Positions 1-9,542 of a stretch of 64,000 bases of DNA are shown here, piece by piece. The DNA lies in contig NZ_JAQGEI010000001.1 of NCBI RefSeq assembly GCF_029017505.1, forward strand, positions 186,001 through 250,000, given 5' to 3'. This DNA comes from Sedimenticola hydrogenitrophicus. GTDB lineage: Bacteria > Pseudomonadota > Gammaproteobacteria > Chromatiales > Chromatiaceae. A program made the translations under genes and the position numbers. Positions within the stretch are counted from its first letter, which is position 1. Each line of letters starts with the position of its first letter. The notes beneath the pieces are model-generated. The model searched no databases and was not told where the DNA came from. It was given only the letters and a program-made list of their open reading frames with translations.

Positions 1-2481
1 GTCGCCTTTCCTGAATACGTCGTCCTTGGTCGGCGCGTCACGCAACCCGGCCAGTTCCAGCCCCTCGTTCCGGCCGTACTCCTCCGCGTAATGGGAGATG
101 GCCCGCATGGCCGTGGTGTCTCCCGCCGCCGCGCGGGCGAATAGGGTGTCCACCTCCTGCTCTGCCCAGCTCGGGTCGAGGCTGCCGGGACGGGAAAAGA
201 CGCCTTTGTCGGCGCCGATCATGTGGTCGCGCACCTGCATGGCGACATCGGCACTGAAGGCGAAGCCTTGTTCTTCCACCCTGGACTGTGCCTCCTGCCA
301 GGCGGCGGCGTCCTGCAGGGTGGCGGTGGTGGCGTGGCGGTGACCGATCTGCTGCTGTAGGCCACCGGACAGCTCTTGCGCCAGGCTGTCGCCGGTCCGT
401 TGGTGGACGCCGGCGGCTGCGGTGTGGCCAGCGTCGATGGCGGCCTGCCATTGTTTGCCGTACTGGGTGCCCTCGGCGTAACGCAGTGCATCCTGCCAGT
501 CCTCCTTGATCTGGGCGTCACTCTTGCCGGCCAGTCGCAGCTCACCCCTCAGCGCTACAGGGCTCACCAGATCGAGCAGCTTCGGATTCTGGGCGGCCAG
601 CGAGGCCAGTCCGAGCATCTCGGCAGCCTGACTCGCGCTGTAGCCACGGTTCTTGCCAAACTCGTCGGCGAGGCGCTGGGTTTCGCCGAACTCGCGGCGG
701 AACGCGGCCATGTCGGACCGATTCCAGTCCAGGTTCACACCAGTCTCCGCGGCGGTCTGGCCCGTGAAGCGTTCCATGTTGCTGTAGTTGGCGGACACCT
801 GGTTCGCGTAGTCGGCCACCTGGGTCTGCGCGGCCTGCAGCGAGGCGGTGGCCTGGGTCTGGACCGAGGATTTCACGGCGTCGCCGATGTTGGCGGAGAA
901 CGGCAGGTTGGACTGGGGCACGTCGACATACCGGCCTTCCGGCGTGGTCGTGTACATCGCGCCAGTGGCCGGGTTACCCATGGTGGAGACACCCGCCTGC
1001 CAGCTCGGGCTCTGGTTCTGCTGCCACCAGCCGGCGTTGCCGATGCTGGTGTTGCCGAGGCTGATGTTGCCGGTGGAGGCCTCGTCGGCGGCCCGGCTCA
1101 CGGGTGCCTCGTAACTCTGGGCGACGCGGCTGGCGAGGCTCGCCATCATGGCGCCGCCCTGGTTGACCACCAGATAGGAGATCATCGGGATGGAGAGGCT
1201 CAGGTAACCGGCGATGAGGGCGGTGTCGCTCATGACCTGGCCGAGGCCGGTGTAGTTGGCCAATGACAGCGCGGTGCTGCCGTCGGGCAGCAACAGGCTG
1301 CTGGCGGCCGGGTACTGGCTGTAGAGGCTCATGGCGAAGTGCAGCACGGCGTAGAGCGGCGCCCATAGCTGGATCCAGACCAGGCTCTTCAGGTAGGTGA
1401 GCGCCACCTTCGCCACGCTGGGCAGCATGGCGAGCAGGAAGGCGATGGGGAACACGGCATAGATGAAGGCCTCGAACAGGTTGCGCAGGATTGGCAGGGT
1501 GCGCGCCGCCATCTCGCCCAGCGCCGCGTAGGTGGTGCGTCGTTCCTGCTCGGCGCGGGCCAGGGCGAAGTCCTGAGCGGCGGCCGGTGCGCCGGCGCTG
1601 GAGGCGAACTGGCTCAGGCCCCGATGCAGGGCGTTGGACAGGGCGTTCTGGCGGATGATCTCTTCGGCGCTGACGCTCAAACCCGTGAGGTACTGGTACG
1701 AGACCGGCATGGCGGCGGCGAACTTGGCCACCGCGGCCGCGGCCGTGGGGGCCTTCACCAGCTTCTCGCCGTAGTACCGTCGGGCCTGGTCGACGTCGGC
1801 GGTGAGATCGGTGTTGAGCTGGTTGCCGGCGCCGTCACGGCAGCCCAGGATGAGCCGGTTGTTGGCCGCATCGCGGTAGGCGAAGCTGCGCGACACCGAG
1901 GTGTTGGCGCGGATGAAGGCCCACAGGTCCGGCGCGGCGAACAGGTCGTCCCAGGTGTAGAGCCCGAGCAGGATGTCGTAGAACACGCACGATTGCCAGA
2001 ACTCGCTGAAGTTGGCGGCCAGCCGGCTGTCGGTGATCTCGAAGCGGGTGGAGGCCTCCACCAGGTACTGGCCGAACAGCATGCCGTTCTGCTGGTACTG
2101 CATATCGCCCGGCAGGCTGAACACCGTCTCGTAGGCGCGGGTCAGCCAGTCGCCCACCAGGCTCGCGGTGCCCGCCACTGCGCCCAGTCCCAGCGGCACG
2201 TTGGAGACCACCGACGATTGGGTGGCGTCGATGCGGTCGGTGATGATCACGTCCACCTTCGGCACCATGAAGGCGTTGTAGACGAGGATGACGCCGAACA
2301 GCCATTGCAGGTTCATCGAGCGGTGTTTGAAGGCGCCCTCGATCAGCACCCACAGCAGGCCGATGATGGCGGTCATCTTGAGCGCGGTGATGTAACCGCC
2401 GTTGCCGGTGATGGCGGCCACGCCGTTGAACACCAGGCGCAGGAACTCGCCGCCGCCGTAGGTGAAGATCTCCCAGTTCAT
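1..2481 (-). CDS. traG: TraG, mating-pair stabilisation / entry exclusion protein (partial)
   Basis: The reading frame is open from the ATG at 2481 to the left edge (827 codons), so the 3' end is missing. The N-terminal ~450 residues hold several hydrophobic segments. The soluble part that follows is rich in Gln, Ala and Ser. This matches F-type TraG, whose membrane N-terminal half helps pilus assembly and mating-pair stabilisation and whose periplasmic C-terminal half acts in stabilisation and surface exclusion. It lies 10 bp after traH, the order found in F and SXT. The ribosome binding site is weak, which suggests translational coupling to traH. All plus-strand frames opposite it are GC-rich shadows. 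Confidence 0.9.
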   Translation of the reverse strand, partial: MNWEIFTYGGGEFLRLVFNGVAAITGNGGYITALKMTAIIGLLWVLIEGAFKHRSMNLQWLFGVILVYNAFMVPKVDVIITDRIDATQSSVVSNVPLGLGAVAGTASLVGDWLTRAYETVFSLPGDMQYQQNGMLFGQYLVEASTRFEITDSRLAANFSEFWQSCVFYDILLGLYTWDDLFAAPDLWAFIRANTSVSRSFAYRDAANNRLILGCRDGAGNQLNTDLTADVDQARRYYGEKLVKAPTAAAAVAKFAAAMPVSYQYLTGLSVSAEEIIRQNALSNALHRGLSQFASSAGAPAAAQDFALARAEQERRTTYAALGEMAARTLPILRNLFEAFIYAVFPIAFLLAMLPSVAKVALTYLKSLVWIQLWAPLYAVLHFAMSLYSQYPAASSLLLPDGSTALSLANYTGLGQVMSDTALIAGYLSLSIPMISYLVVNQGGAMMASLASRVAQSYEAPVSRAADEASTGNISLGNTSIGNAGWWQQNQSPSWQAGVSTMGNPATGAMYTTTPEGRYVDVPQSNLPFSANIGDAVKSSVQTQATASLQAAQTQVADYANQVSANYSNMERFTGQTAAETGVNLDWNRSDMAAFRREFGETQRLADEFGKNRGYSASQAAEMLGLASLAAQNPKLLDLVSPVALRGELRLAGKSDAQIKEDWQDALRYAEGTQYGKQWQAAIDAGHTAAAGVHQRTGDSLAQELSGGLQQQIGHRHATTATLQDAAAWQEAQSRVEEQGFAFSADVAMQVRDHMIGADKGVFSRPGSLDPSWAEQEVDTLFARAAAGDTTAMRAISHYAEEYGRNEGLELAGLRDAPTKDDVFRKGD

Positions 2482-2491
2482 GCGTACCGGG

Positions 2492-3898
2492 TTACTGCGC
2501 CGAGGCCCACACCAGGCTGCGGAACATGCCCGGCGAGAGCTTGCCGACCAGGGCCTTCTCATACTCGCGCACCCGCTGGGTGAACACCAGCGACTCGTCG
2601 AAGCCGCGGCGCACGTCGTCCTTGTAGCTGCGGATCTCGCGCCGGGCCTTGATCACGCCGTCGAGGAAGTCCTTGATCTTGTCGTCCTCCTTGTTCTCCA
2701 GGGCGCGCACCGAGGCGACCAGCTTGCCGAGCAGATCGTTCAGGTAGGTGTAGAGGATGTCCTTGGCGATGAGCATGGCGTAGCCCTCGATCTCCGGTTG
2801 CAGCGCGCCGGGGATGTAGGCCACGCCCACGGTCAGGTACTTGTGCACCGGCAGTGAGGTGGAGGCGAGCAGACCCTGTTGGACGGCGTCCAGGTGGGTG
2901 TCGTTCTGGATGTTCAGCACGATGCCGTCGAGGATGGCGCGTACCTTCTCGATCAGCCCCTGATTGATGGCGATGGTCTGTGTGCCGTTCATCTCGGTGC
3001 AGGCGAATTCGTCGGCGGTGCCGTTGGAGCAGGCCTTGACGGTGGCGCTGCCGCCCTCGAGCAGCACCCTCAGCAGGCCCTGTCCGGTGTTGTCCGCCAG
3101 GATCGACGGGATCACCTGGTAGGTCGTGGTGCTGTCCTCACTGCCGGGGTTGTCCACCCGCATGATCACCGTGCCCGAGAGGTTCATCATCACCTGGGCG
3201 AGGTCCTTGTCGTGGGTGTAAAAGGGGTTGCGCATCATGGCCCGCCAGGCGAGGTTGCCCTCGGTCACCATCAGCTTCTTCATCTGGCTGTTTTGGAGGG
3301 TGCTCATGCGCTCGCCGCCGGTGGTGCAGGCGACCTCCGCCTCGGACCAGGCCTCCCCCCGGCTGTTGACCCGCTCCATGATGCAAGCCTGCTTGGACAT
3401 GCCGAAGGTCTTGAGCGCACCGCCCACCAGGGCGGAGCCCGCCTCGCAGCTGTTGATGCTGTTGAGCCCGTACTTCTGCGCCCAGGTCTGGATCTGCTCC
3501 ATGGTGGAGGCGATCTGCGGGCTGATGGTGCGCAGCGCCAGCATGAAGGCCTGGCTCACGGCCACCGAGCCGATGTTCTGCAGCATGGCCACGAACTCCT
3601 GGGCGTTGATGAAGGAGAAACCGCCGCTGAAAAAGTCGATGCCGCCGCAGCCGGCGCGAAAGCGCGGCCACTGCACCGAGTAGAGGGTGTAGTTGCGCTG
3701 CGGCACGCGCATGAACACGCCGCCGCCGGTGAAGTAGCCCGCGCTCTGCCCTTCGTAGACGCCGGGCCGGGTGACGTTGCTGAAGTTGAGATCGTTGAAG
3801 AAGCTGTCCATGTCCGTGGCGATGTCGGCGCAGGCGCTAAAGGCCGTCACGCCGAGACACAAACCAAAGACAAGTGCACGTGGTCTACTCGTTCGCAT
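2492..3898 (-). CDS. traH: TraH, F-pilus assembly / mating-pair protein
   Basis: A 468-aa protein with a Sec signal peptide (MRTSRPR, hydrophobic core, then FSACADIA) followed by the TraH pattern: an N-terminal segment with FFNDLNFSNVT, then CGGIDFFSGGFSFINAQEF. TraH is a periplasmic or outer-membrane-associated protein needed for pilus extension with TraF, TraU, TraW and TrbI. ATG 3898 is preferred over TTG 3901 because an AGGAG stands about 9 nt upstream. The start overlaps the traF end by 14 bp, so the two are probably coupled. Length is near the usual ~460 aa. Confidence 0.93.
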   Translation of the reverse strand: MRTSRPRALVFGLCLGVTAFSACADIATDMDSFFNDLNFSNVTRPGVYEGQSAGYFTGGGVFMRVPQRNYTLYSVQWPRFRAGCGGIDFFSGGFSFINAQEFVAMLQNIGSVAVSQAFMLALRTISPQIASTMEQIQTWAQKYGLNSINSCEAGSALVGGALKTFGMSKQACIMERVNSRGEAWSEAEVACTTGGERMSTLQNSQMKKLMVTEGNLAWRAMMRNPFYTHDKDLAQVMMNLSGTVIMRVDNPGSEDSTTTYQVIPSILADNTGQGLLRVLLEGGSATVKACSNGTADEFACTEMNGTQTIAINQGLIEKVRAILDGIVLNIQNDTHLDAVQQGLLASTSLPVHKYLTVGVAYIPGALQPEIEGYAMLIAKDILYTYLNDLLGKLVASVRALENKEDDKIKDFLDGVIKARREIRSYKDDVRRGFDESLVFTQRVREYEKALVGKLSPGMFRSLVWASAQ

Positions 3899-4697
3899 CA
3901 ATCGGGTCTCCTGAAATCTGTGCCTGCATCAGCGGATTCGGTGGCCGGTCGTTCAACAGGGTGTAGATGCGCTCGCGCAGCTCGCTCCAGCTCACGTAGC
4001 CGAAGGCGACGGGATGGATGGCCCGGTCACGCGGGTTCACCAGGAACAGGGCGGGCACCGTGTCCACCTCGAGCTTGACCGCCACCTCCGTGCTGCCGCG
4101 GGGGTTCGGGAAGTCGGGCAGCGTGCCGCCGTCCAGGCTGACGGGGATGACGTGAAAACCGTAGGCCTCGGCGAAGGCCTTCAGAATGGGCGAAAGCTTG
4201 TGGCAGAACGGGCAGGAGCCCTTGAAGAAGAAAAACAGCCCATGGCTCCGCGCGGTCTTGACGAGAAAGTCGTCGACCAGGCGGAGCTTCGCGTCGTTGA
4301 ATACCTGCACCGCCTGATCGTTGACCGGATTGGTGAGGCGGGTGTCGAGGGCAGGGGTGGTCCACACGGCGCGCTGCCAAGCTTGAGCAAAGTCGCCCGC
4401 GCGGTTCATGGCGAGCTGGTTCAGGCGCAGGTAGGCCTTCAGGTTCTCGTCGGTGGGCTCCAGGATCGCGCGGGCCTTGGCGACTTCGATCTCCTTCTGG
4501 AAGACGGCCAGCGCTGCGACGGGGTCGAAGGGCGCCGGTGGCGGCGCCTCTGGCTTTGCGGGCTCCGGTTCCGGTTCGGGATCCTGGTACCAGAACCAGC
4601 CCTCCCCGTGGCGCTCGTAGTAGACCTGCGGATTTTCTGGGCCGGCCTGCGCATTGCTCACGGCGAGGAATCCCAACAGAACGACCCAACGCCTCAT
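3885..4697 (-). CDS. traF: TraF, thioredoxin-fold conjugation protein
   Basis: A 270-aa exported protein (signal peptide with cleavage near NAQA/G). A proline/glutamate-rich linker lies around residues 40-57. A thioredoxin-like domain follows with CPFC at about 162-165 and a cis-proline region near VDTVPALFL. F-type TraF works in the periplasm in pilus assembly. F TraF itself has lost the CXXC, whereas SXT-like TraF/TrbB-type proteins keep it, so this copy may also act as a thiol oxidoreductase for the cysteine-rich TraN and TraU. The start overlaps the traN stop (ATGA), which indicates coupling. Confidence 0.9.
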   Translation of the reverse strand: MRRWVVLLGFLAVSNAQAGPENPQVYYERHGEGWFWYQDPEPEPEPAKPEAPPPAPFDPVAALAVFQKEIEVAKARAILEPTDENLKAYLRLNQLAMNRAGDFAQAWQRAVWTTPALDTRLTNPVNDQAVQVFNDAKLRLVDDFLVKTARSHGLFFFFKGSCPFCHKLSPILKAFAEAYGFHVIPVSLDGGTLPDFPNPRGSTEVAVKLEVDTVPALFLVNPRDRAIHPVAFGYVSWSELRERIYTLLNDRPPNPLMQAQISGDPIDANE

Positions 4698-6664
4698 GGC
4701 AGCAACCTCTTGATACCTTGCTCGATGATCTGCTGCATCTGGTTGTCCGAAGGCCGGTCGGCGCTATCGGCGGCGGCGAAGGCATCGGCGTAGAACTCGG
4801 TGAAATCGATGTTCGCAAAATCGATGCTGGTCAGCTCCTGCGGCGTGAAGCCACGGCACTCGGGGTTCTTCGCTGATCCCCAGCCGATGCCGAGCTGGGC
4901 GTGGCCCTGCTCCTGGATGATGCGGCCGAGCTTGGAGTTGAAACAGCAGTAGGTGTTCTTGCGCGCCAGGCAGCCGAAGAAGGATTTGATACTGCAATAG
5001 GAACCGATGTAGTGGCACTGCCCGGCCTCGCGCTTCTGGCCGAGGATGATTTCCTGCTCGGAACACTGAGCGAGCGACAGGTCGAGACCCCAGCCGCTGT
5101 CCTTGCAGCAGTTGGAAAAGCCGAGCACGGTCTTCTTGCAGCGCAGGTCCTGGCCCTTGAAGACCTCCATGTTGTCGGTATCGAAATCGTTGGCCGCGGC
5201 CTCCAGCTCGCCCAGGTGACTTGCGGCGAGGGCGAAGTCCTGGTTGGGCTCGTAGCCGGCGTCGAAGCAGTTGCCGTCGAGACAGAAGGTCTGGCCGCCG
5301 CAGTCCATCACCGTCTGGGAGGCCGCCTCGCCCTGGGGGCAACGGTAGGTCTGCTGGTACTCGTAGCAGCTGCCGTCCGGCAGGGTATCCACGCAGGTGG
5401 AGTTGACCTGGCTGCACCCGCGCTCGCGCAGCTCCTGGCAGTAGGGTTCCTCGCGGGTTTCGCCGGTGGCGCAGCGGTAGGAGAGGTCGTAGCGCCAGCA
5501 GTCGCGGTAGACCTCGATGCCGTCGATGAGGCGCGTCTCGGCCGGTTCCACACAGGTCTGTGACTGCTGCACGCACATACCGGCCTGCGCCTGCTGCTCC
5601 AGTGCCCCGCAGGTGCTCTCCCAGGTTTCGGTCCAGTCGCAGTCGCAGTACTGGGTGGCCTTGAACTTCATCCAGCCCTCGCCGCCGCCGGCGACGATCA
5701 CCCGCATGTCGATGGTGTTGAGGCCGGTGCGCAGGTAGGGCTTGATGTCGACGTTGAGCGACTTGTTCCAGCTCGTGCTCAGTTCGCAGCCGCCGTAGCT
5801 GGTGGGTCCGTACTGCACCCGCTTGAAGAACGTGGAGCCGTCGCCCCACGGGTCGTAGAGGTCCACCTCCAACCGGTCGCCGCCGTAGGGTCCGACATAG
5901 ACCAGCGTGCCATTGACCGCCACGCGAATCCAGTCGTCGAAGCCCGCCTGGATGAGGGTGAAGTCCTGGATCTTGCCGATGTCTTCGATGGTGAAGGTGG
6001 TGCTGCGGTCGAAGACGGCGCAATAGCCGCTCCAGTAGTTGTCGCTGATGGTGCCGATGGTCAGGTAGGGGTAGCTGTAGGTCCAGCGCATGTCGCTCTG
6101 CACCGTATCCAGGCTGATGCCGCCGGCGTCGCACTCGATGGGCCGGTTGCAGGCGAGGTTGAGGGTCTTCTGGCAGGCCAGTTCCTCCTCCATGCCCCAC
6201 TCGGTGCAAATCTCCTCCGAAAAGGTCGCTGGCGCGGTGGTGGTCGTCACCTCCTGGCAGCCGCTGTACTGACCGCTGAGCTGTTGTCCGAGCACGGCCT
6301 CCGGATCGGCACTTATGGTGTCGCCGCGCTGGACGATGGGATCGTTGCGTTCGATGGTGAAACGCGGGCGGCTCAAGGCGCTGTCCTGGACGAAGGTGCC
6401 GACCTCACTGTTCGGCAGGTTCTGGCGTGCGGCGTCCTCGATGCCGAGGCCGGAGCCGTAGTACTGGGTTTCCGGGACGTTGGTGCCCTGGTAGTCGGGT
6501 ACGACGGTCAGGTCGGGGTTGGCGGCCGCATCGGACACGCCAGTATTGGCCGTGTTGCCGAAATCCTTGCCGAGCTGCAGGGCCTGATCTCGGGTGAGAT
6601 CCGCTGAGACCGGCGTCGCCGCGAGCGTGAGAGCGAACAGGAGCGGGATACGCATTCCACTCAT
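4694..6664 (-). CDS. traN: TraN, cysteine-rich outer-membrane mating-pair stabilisation protein
   Basis: A 656-aa exported protein (MSGMRIPLLFALTLAA...VSA) with dozens of cysteines, including repeated CxxxxxxC and CGG patterns, typical of the TraN adhesin that contacts receptors on the recipient. ATG 6664 is chosen because it overlaps the trbC stop as ATGA. A longer frame to 6691 has no support. The middle (about residues 130-380) is the variable receptor-contacting region. The C-terminal third has the conserved KSFFGCLARKNTYCCFNSKL block. Disulfide formation probably depends on the DsbC-like and TraF proteins in the operon. Confidence 0.92.
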   Translation of the reverse strand: MSGMRIPLLFALTLAATPVSADLTRDQALQLGKDFGNTANTGVSDAAANPDLTVVPDYQGTNVPETQYYGSGLGIEDAARQNLPNSEVGTFVQDSALSRPRFTIERNDPIVQRGDTISADPEAVLGQQLSGQYSGCQEVTTTTAPATFSEEICTEWGMEEELACQKTLNLACNRPIECDAGGISLDTVQSDMRWTYSYPYLTIGTISDNYWSGYCAVFDRSTTFTIEDIGKIQDFTLIQAGFDDWIRVAVNGTLVYVGPYGGDRLEVDLYDPWGDGSTFFKRVQYGPTSYGGCELSTSWNKSLNVDIKPYLRTGLNTIDMRVIVAGGGEGWMKFKATQYCDCDWTETWESTCGALEQQAQAGMCVQQSQTCVEPAETRLIDGIEVYRDCWRYDLSYRCATGETREEPYCQELRERGCSQVNSTCVDTLPDGSCYEYQQTYRCPQGEAASQTVMDCGGQTFCLDGNCFDAGYEPNQDFALAASHLGELEAAANDFDTDNMEVFKGQDLRCKKTVLGFSNCCKDSGWGLDLSLAQCSEQEIILGQKREAGQCHYIGSYCSIKSFFGCLARKNTYCCFNSKLGRIIQEQGHAQLGIGWGSAKNPECRGFTPQELTSIDFANIDFTEFYADAFAAADSADRPSDNQMQQIIEQGIKRLLP

Positions 6665-7449
6665 GGCCGCACCTCCAGCCGTTGCCGCCACTGCTCGGCC
6701 CGGTCGCCCAGGATCGTGCCGCCAGCCTCCCGCGCCATGACGCCCAGGGCGTAGGCGAGGCTGACGTCACCGGCCACTTTCAGATGCTCGGGTACGGGGC
6801 AGCCCTCCGGCGTACAGGGGGCGATGGTGTCCTGCGGCAGGACGAAGGCCGGGACCTTGTCCACGTCGAAACGCTCGAACAGGGTGGGATCGATGGCCAG
6901 GGAGGGGGTGGATTCGGCGGATGCTTCACGGCCGTTCTGCGGTCCCAGCAGCTCGCCGAGTCGCGCCGTGGTGCGCTGCATGGAGTTGTCCACCAGTCCA
7001 CGTAGCACCAGCGGCGAGCCTGTTCGTCCCGCCTCCGCCAGCAGCGCGCGGAGGGAATCCTCCGGCAGCGAGAAGGAGATGAAGATCAGCGGATGCGGGT
7101 CGCTGTCCTCGGATGCCGATGCATTGGGTACGGCCAGCCGGGGATCGGCCAGCAGTGCCTCGATGTCCTTTCGCGCCCTGGCCAGTGCCTGGTCGTCGAT
7201 CTCGGGCACGCTGAGATCGGGAGTGCGATCGGGGCTGGCCCGTCCGGCGGCCGACAGGGCGCGTTCGGCTTCACGCTCGAGCTTATCGGTGAAATTAGCA
7301 TCCCGGCTTAGTCGGCTGGCCCGTTCCACGGCGTCCGCCGAATGGGTGCTCGCCGTGTCCAGATCGCCGGCGTTGGGCTCCACCGCCATGAGCGGCGCGG
7401 CCGCCAGGCACAGGGCGGTAAGTGTTCCGGTCCTCAGAATGCGCAGCAT
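6661..7449 (-). CDS. trbC: TrbC, type-F pilus assembly protein
   Basis: A 262-aa protein with a signal peptide (MLRILRTGTLTALCLAA) and the type-F TrbC domain: LIFISFSLPEDSLRALLAEA, then LRGLVDNSMQRT and a terminal VDKVPAFVL segment. It acts in the periplasm with TraW. ATG 7449 fits the signal peptide and overlaps the traU end by 16 bp. The longer frame to 7782 only shadows traU. The order traU-trbC-traN is that of F. Confidence 0.92.
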   Translation of the reverse strand: MLRILRTGTLTALCLAAAPLMAVEPNAGDLDTASTHSADAVERASRLSRDANFTDKLEREAERALSAAGRASPDRTPDLSVPEIDDQALARARKDIEALLADPRLAVPNASASEDSDPHPLIFISFSLPEDSLRALLAEAGRTGSPLVLRGLVDNSMQRTTARLGELLGPQNGREASAESTPSLAIDPTLFERFDVDKVPAFVLPQDTIAPCTPEGCPVPEHLKVAGDVSLAYALGVMAREAGGTILGDRAEQWRQRLEVRP

Positions 7450-8438
7450 GCCTTCTTCCTCCAGATCAGATAGGCCCAGTCCTCGCCGCGCACCGGAAAC
7501 TCCCGCCCCGCGCCCCAGGGGATGGTGACCCGGCCGAAGGGCTGCGCGTTGAGGGTGAAGGGCACGGGGTAGAGCATCTGGGTCTTGTATTGGGTCTTGC
7601 GCAGGATCGGCAGCGGCAGGGGCATGCACATGGCGCCGCGGCTGGATGTATCCCGGGCGATGAACTGGCGGTGCAACTTGGCGGCCATGCGCTGTACCAG
7701 CAGCAGCGAGCTGTCCACGCCGCCCTCGTGATGCTTCACGTTGCCGTCGATGGGGTACATGGAGCCCTGGCAGCCGGCGCACCAGAACAGCGGATCGAGC
7801 GGAAACCCGACCGTGGCCGCTACGCAGTCGGCGGCACAGGCAGCCTGGGTGATGGGGTTGGCGAACAGCGCCGCCTCGGGGTTTATCAGGAAGGCGAGCT
7901 CGTCATCTTCCCAGAGCGGATCGACCTCGGTGATGTAGAGGATGTCGAAGGACTCCGGCGTCACGCAGGCCAGATCCGTCAACAGGTTCATCCAGGCCAG
8001 CAGCGGGTAGACGTACCAGTGGACGTGATAGAAGGCATCCCGCCGATCGCTGGTCTTGGCGTTGGTGCCCGACGGCGCGGCCAGCGAGCCCAGTGTGACA
8101 CCCCCCAGTAGCGGCGAGCAGAACGGCGTGCGCACCACCTCCGCCACCCGGGCCGGCTCCCAGAACCCGGCCCCGAAGCCGATCCGGACAAACACCGGCG
8201 GCGGCGCCGGGCAGGTGCAGATCAGCGGCACACTGTCCCCGGCATCCTCCATCCCCATGTCCACCTTCAGCGGCCCGATGCTGATCGGGAACACGCACTT
8301 CCAGCACACATCGGTGAAGGGGTTGGGGAAACGGCCGTAGCACGGCTCGGCGGCCGAGGCCTGGGGAGCGGGCAGCCAGGACAGGGCCACGGCCAAGCAT
8401 GCCGCGAATAGGCTCTGATGGAACGATGGGCGCTTCAT
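7434..8438 (-). CDS. traU: TraU, conjugative DNA transfer / pilus assembly protein
   Basis: A 334-aa exported protein with many cysteines: CYGRFPNPFTDVCWKCVFP after the signal peptide, LICTCPAPPP, and CAADCVAATV...FWCAGCQGSMYP. These are hallmark TraU blocks. TraU is periplasmic and needed mainly for DNA transfer. The gene is intact, yet its usual upstream neighbour traW lies 11.6 kb away beyond an oppositely directed phn operon. It must therefore use a promoter in 8439-8759 or rely on long read-through. Confidence 0.94.
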   Translation of the reverse strand: MKRPSFHQSLFAACLAVALSWLPAPQASAAEPCYGRFPNPFTDVCWKCVFPISIGPLKVDMGMEDAGDSVPLICTCPAPPPVFVRIGFGAGFWEPARVAEVVRTPFCSPLLGGVTLGSLAAPSGTNAKTSDRRDAFYHVHWYVYPLLAWMNLLTDLACVTPESFDILYITEVDPLWEDDELAFLINPEAALFANPITQAACAADCVAATVGFPLDPLFWCAGCQGSMYPIDGNVKHHEGGVDSSLLLVQRMAAKLHRQFIARDTSSRGAMCMPLPLPILRKTQYKTQMLYPVPFTLNAQPFGRVTIPWGAGREFPVRGEDWAYLIWRKKACCAF

Positions 8439-8680
8439 GGCGCCTATCGTTCACCTGACAGGACATCCGAGAAAGGGAAAACGTTATTTTACGCGCAAGA
8501 TATTTTTTGAGGTGGTCGCGGTGGTGTGAAGCGATGGCTCGGAGCTGTTGATCGGTAGTGGAGGTGCCGGTGTATTGGGGCGAGCAGCGGGAACGATTTA
8601 TGGACGTTGGGCCAGGTGAAATCCATAGTGTGTTGGAAAATGTGAAATGCGCTGACGCGCATCATCGAGTGGTTCACACG
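8439..8680 (-). promoter_or_regulatory. Intergenic region expected to hold a new traU promoter
   Basis: No gene fits in this part of the 321-bp gap between traU and phnF. An AT-rich patch at about 8480-8512 lies 50-75 bp from the traU start. Read on the minus strand it has TAAAAT as a possible -10, but no good -35 at 16-18 bp. That would suit an activator-dependent promoter, for instance one served by the FlhDC/SetCD-like pair at 53.3-54.3 kb. This is inference only. Confidence 0.35.
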
Positions 8681-8720
8681 GTTATCACAATAGGTACACG
8701 CGGCTGTAACAATAGGTAAG
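8681..8720 (+). promoter_or_regulatory. Possible PhoB box upstream of phnF
   Basis: The 10-mer ACAATAGGTA occurs at 8687-8696 and again at 8709-8718, exactly 22 bp apart, which is two 11-bp units. PhoB binds 11-bp direct repeats with a CTGT(C)A core. CTGTAACAATA at 8704-8714 and TTATCACAATA just upstream fit loosely. Phosphate-starvation control of phn operons is established, so this is a reasonable candidate, though the match is imperfect. Confidence 0.45.
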
Positions 8721-8737
8721 TAAGCTCTCGGCCATGT

Positions 8738-8757
8738 TTACTTATCTAGACAACCAG
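8738..8757 (+). promoter_or_regulatory. Possible PhnF operator
   Basis: TATCTAGACAA at 8744-8754 reads TTGTCTAGATA on the other strand, close to the GTMTAKAC core bound by HutC-type GntR regulators. It ends a few bases before the phnF start, so PhnF bound here would block its own operon. A second TTGTCTAGATA lies inside phnE2 near 12199. Confidence 0.45.
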
Positions 8758-8759
8758 CC

Positions 8760-9488
8760 ATGAGTCTCTATACCGTCGCACGCGATACGGGCGAAGCACT
8801 CTACGCACAGATTGCCCGCCACCTCGAACAGGAGTTGGCGAAGATGTATTCGCCCGGAGATTGCCTCCCGTCAGAGAACGATCTGGCCGCGCGCTTCGGG
8901 GTGAACCGCCATACTCTGAGACGCGCCATCGATGAACTGGTCGATCTCGGGTTGCTGGAGCGCCGCCACGGCCGTGGCGTCTACGTGCTGGAAACCAAGC
9001 TCGAATACCGGATCGAGGGGGGCACCCGCTTTACCGAAACCCTGGCGGCCCTGGGTTTCCAGACGAACGTCCGCATCCTGCGCAAGCAAAACCTTCCCGC
9101 CATCGAGCGCGTGGCCGAGCGTCTCGGGATTCAAGTGGGTGACCCCGTTTTCTGGATCGAGACCCTGCGTACCGCGGAGGACCGCCCGTTATGCGTGATC
9201 TCGCACTTCATCCCGGCGGGGCGCTTTCCCGAGGTAATGGCGAATTATGAGGGCGGCTCGCTGCACGCCTTGTTGGCCACGGATTATGGCTGCAAGCTCA
9301 AACGAACCGAAAGCCTGGTAACGGCGGTGCTCCCGCAAGGCGATGACGCCAGGTTGCTGGGCATGCCGCAGAATCGACCGGTGTTGCGGGTAAAAAGTGT
9401 AAACGTGGACGATCGGGATGGTACCCCGGTCGAGTACGCCATCACCCGGTTCCGCGCCGACCGGATACAACTGCGCATCAACCCGTGA
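8760..9488 (+). CDS. phnF: PhnF, GntR/HutC-family regulator of phosphonate use
   Basis: A 242-aa protein with an N-terminal winged helix-turn-helix (residues about 10-75, with the GntR signature YSPGDCLPSENDLAARFGVNRHTLRRAIDEL) and a C-terminal UTRA ligand-binding domain from about 95. It is the first gene of the phn operon, so it probably represses the operon until a phosphonate or phosphate-related ligand is sensed. It is followed by phnD after 54 bp. Confidence 0.93.
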   Translation: MSLYTVARDTGEALYAQIARHLEQELAKMYSPGDCLPSENDLAARFGVNRHTLRRAIDELVDLGLLERRHGRGVYVLETKLEYRIEGGTRFTETLAALGFQTNVRILRKQNLPAIERVAERLGIQVGDPVFWIETLRTAEDRPLCVISHFIPAGRFPEVMANYEGGSLHALLATDYGCKLKRTESLVTAVLPQGDDARLLGMPQNRPVLRVKSVNVDDRDGTPVEYAITRFRADRIQLRINP

Positions 9489-9542
9489 CGGTCTGCCAAC
9501 TGTCTGAATCCTTACGTCATCAACCTTACAGGAGCCACAACA

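Noticed and set aside
2879-4078. Long plus-strand frame (399 codons) opposite traH and traF
   Set aside because: Low-complexity Val/Gly/Asp/His composition typical of antisense frames in GC-rich genes. TraH and TraF have clear family sequence on the other strand.
6661-7782. 373-aa start for trbC
   Set aside because: The first 111 residues shadow traU and are Arg/His/Pro-rich. The ATG at 7449 begins a proper signal peptide.
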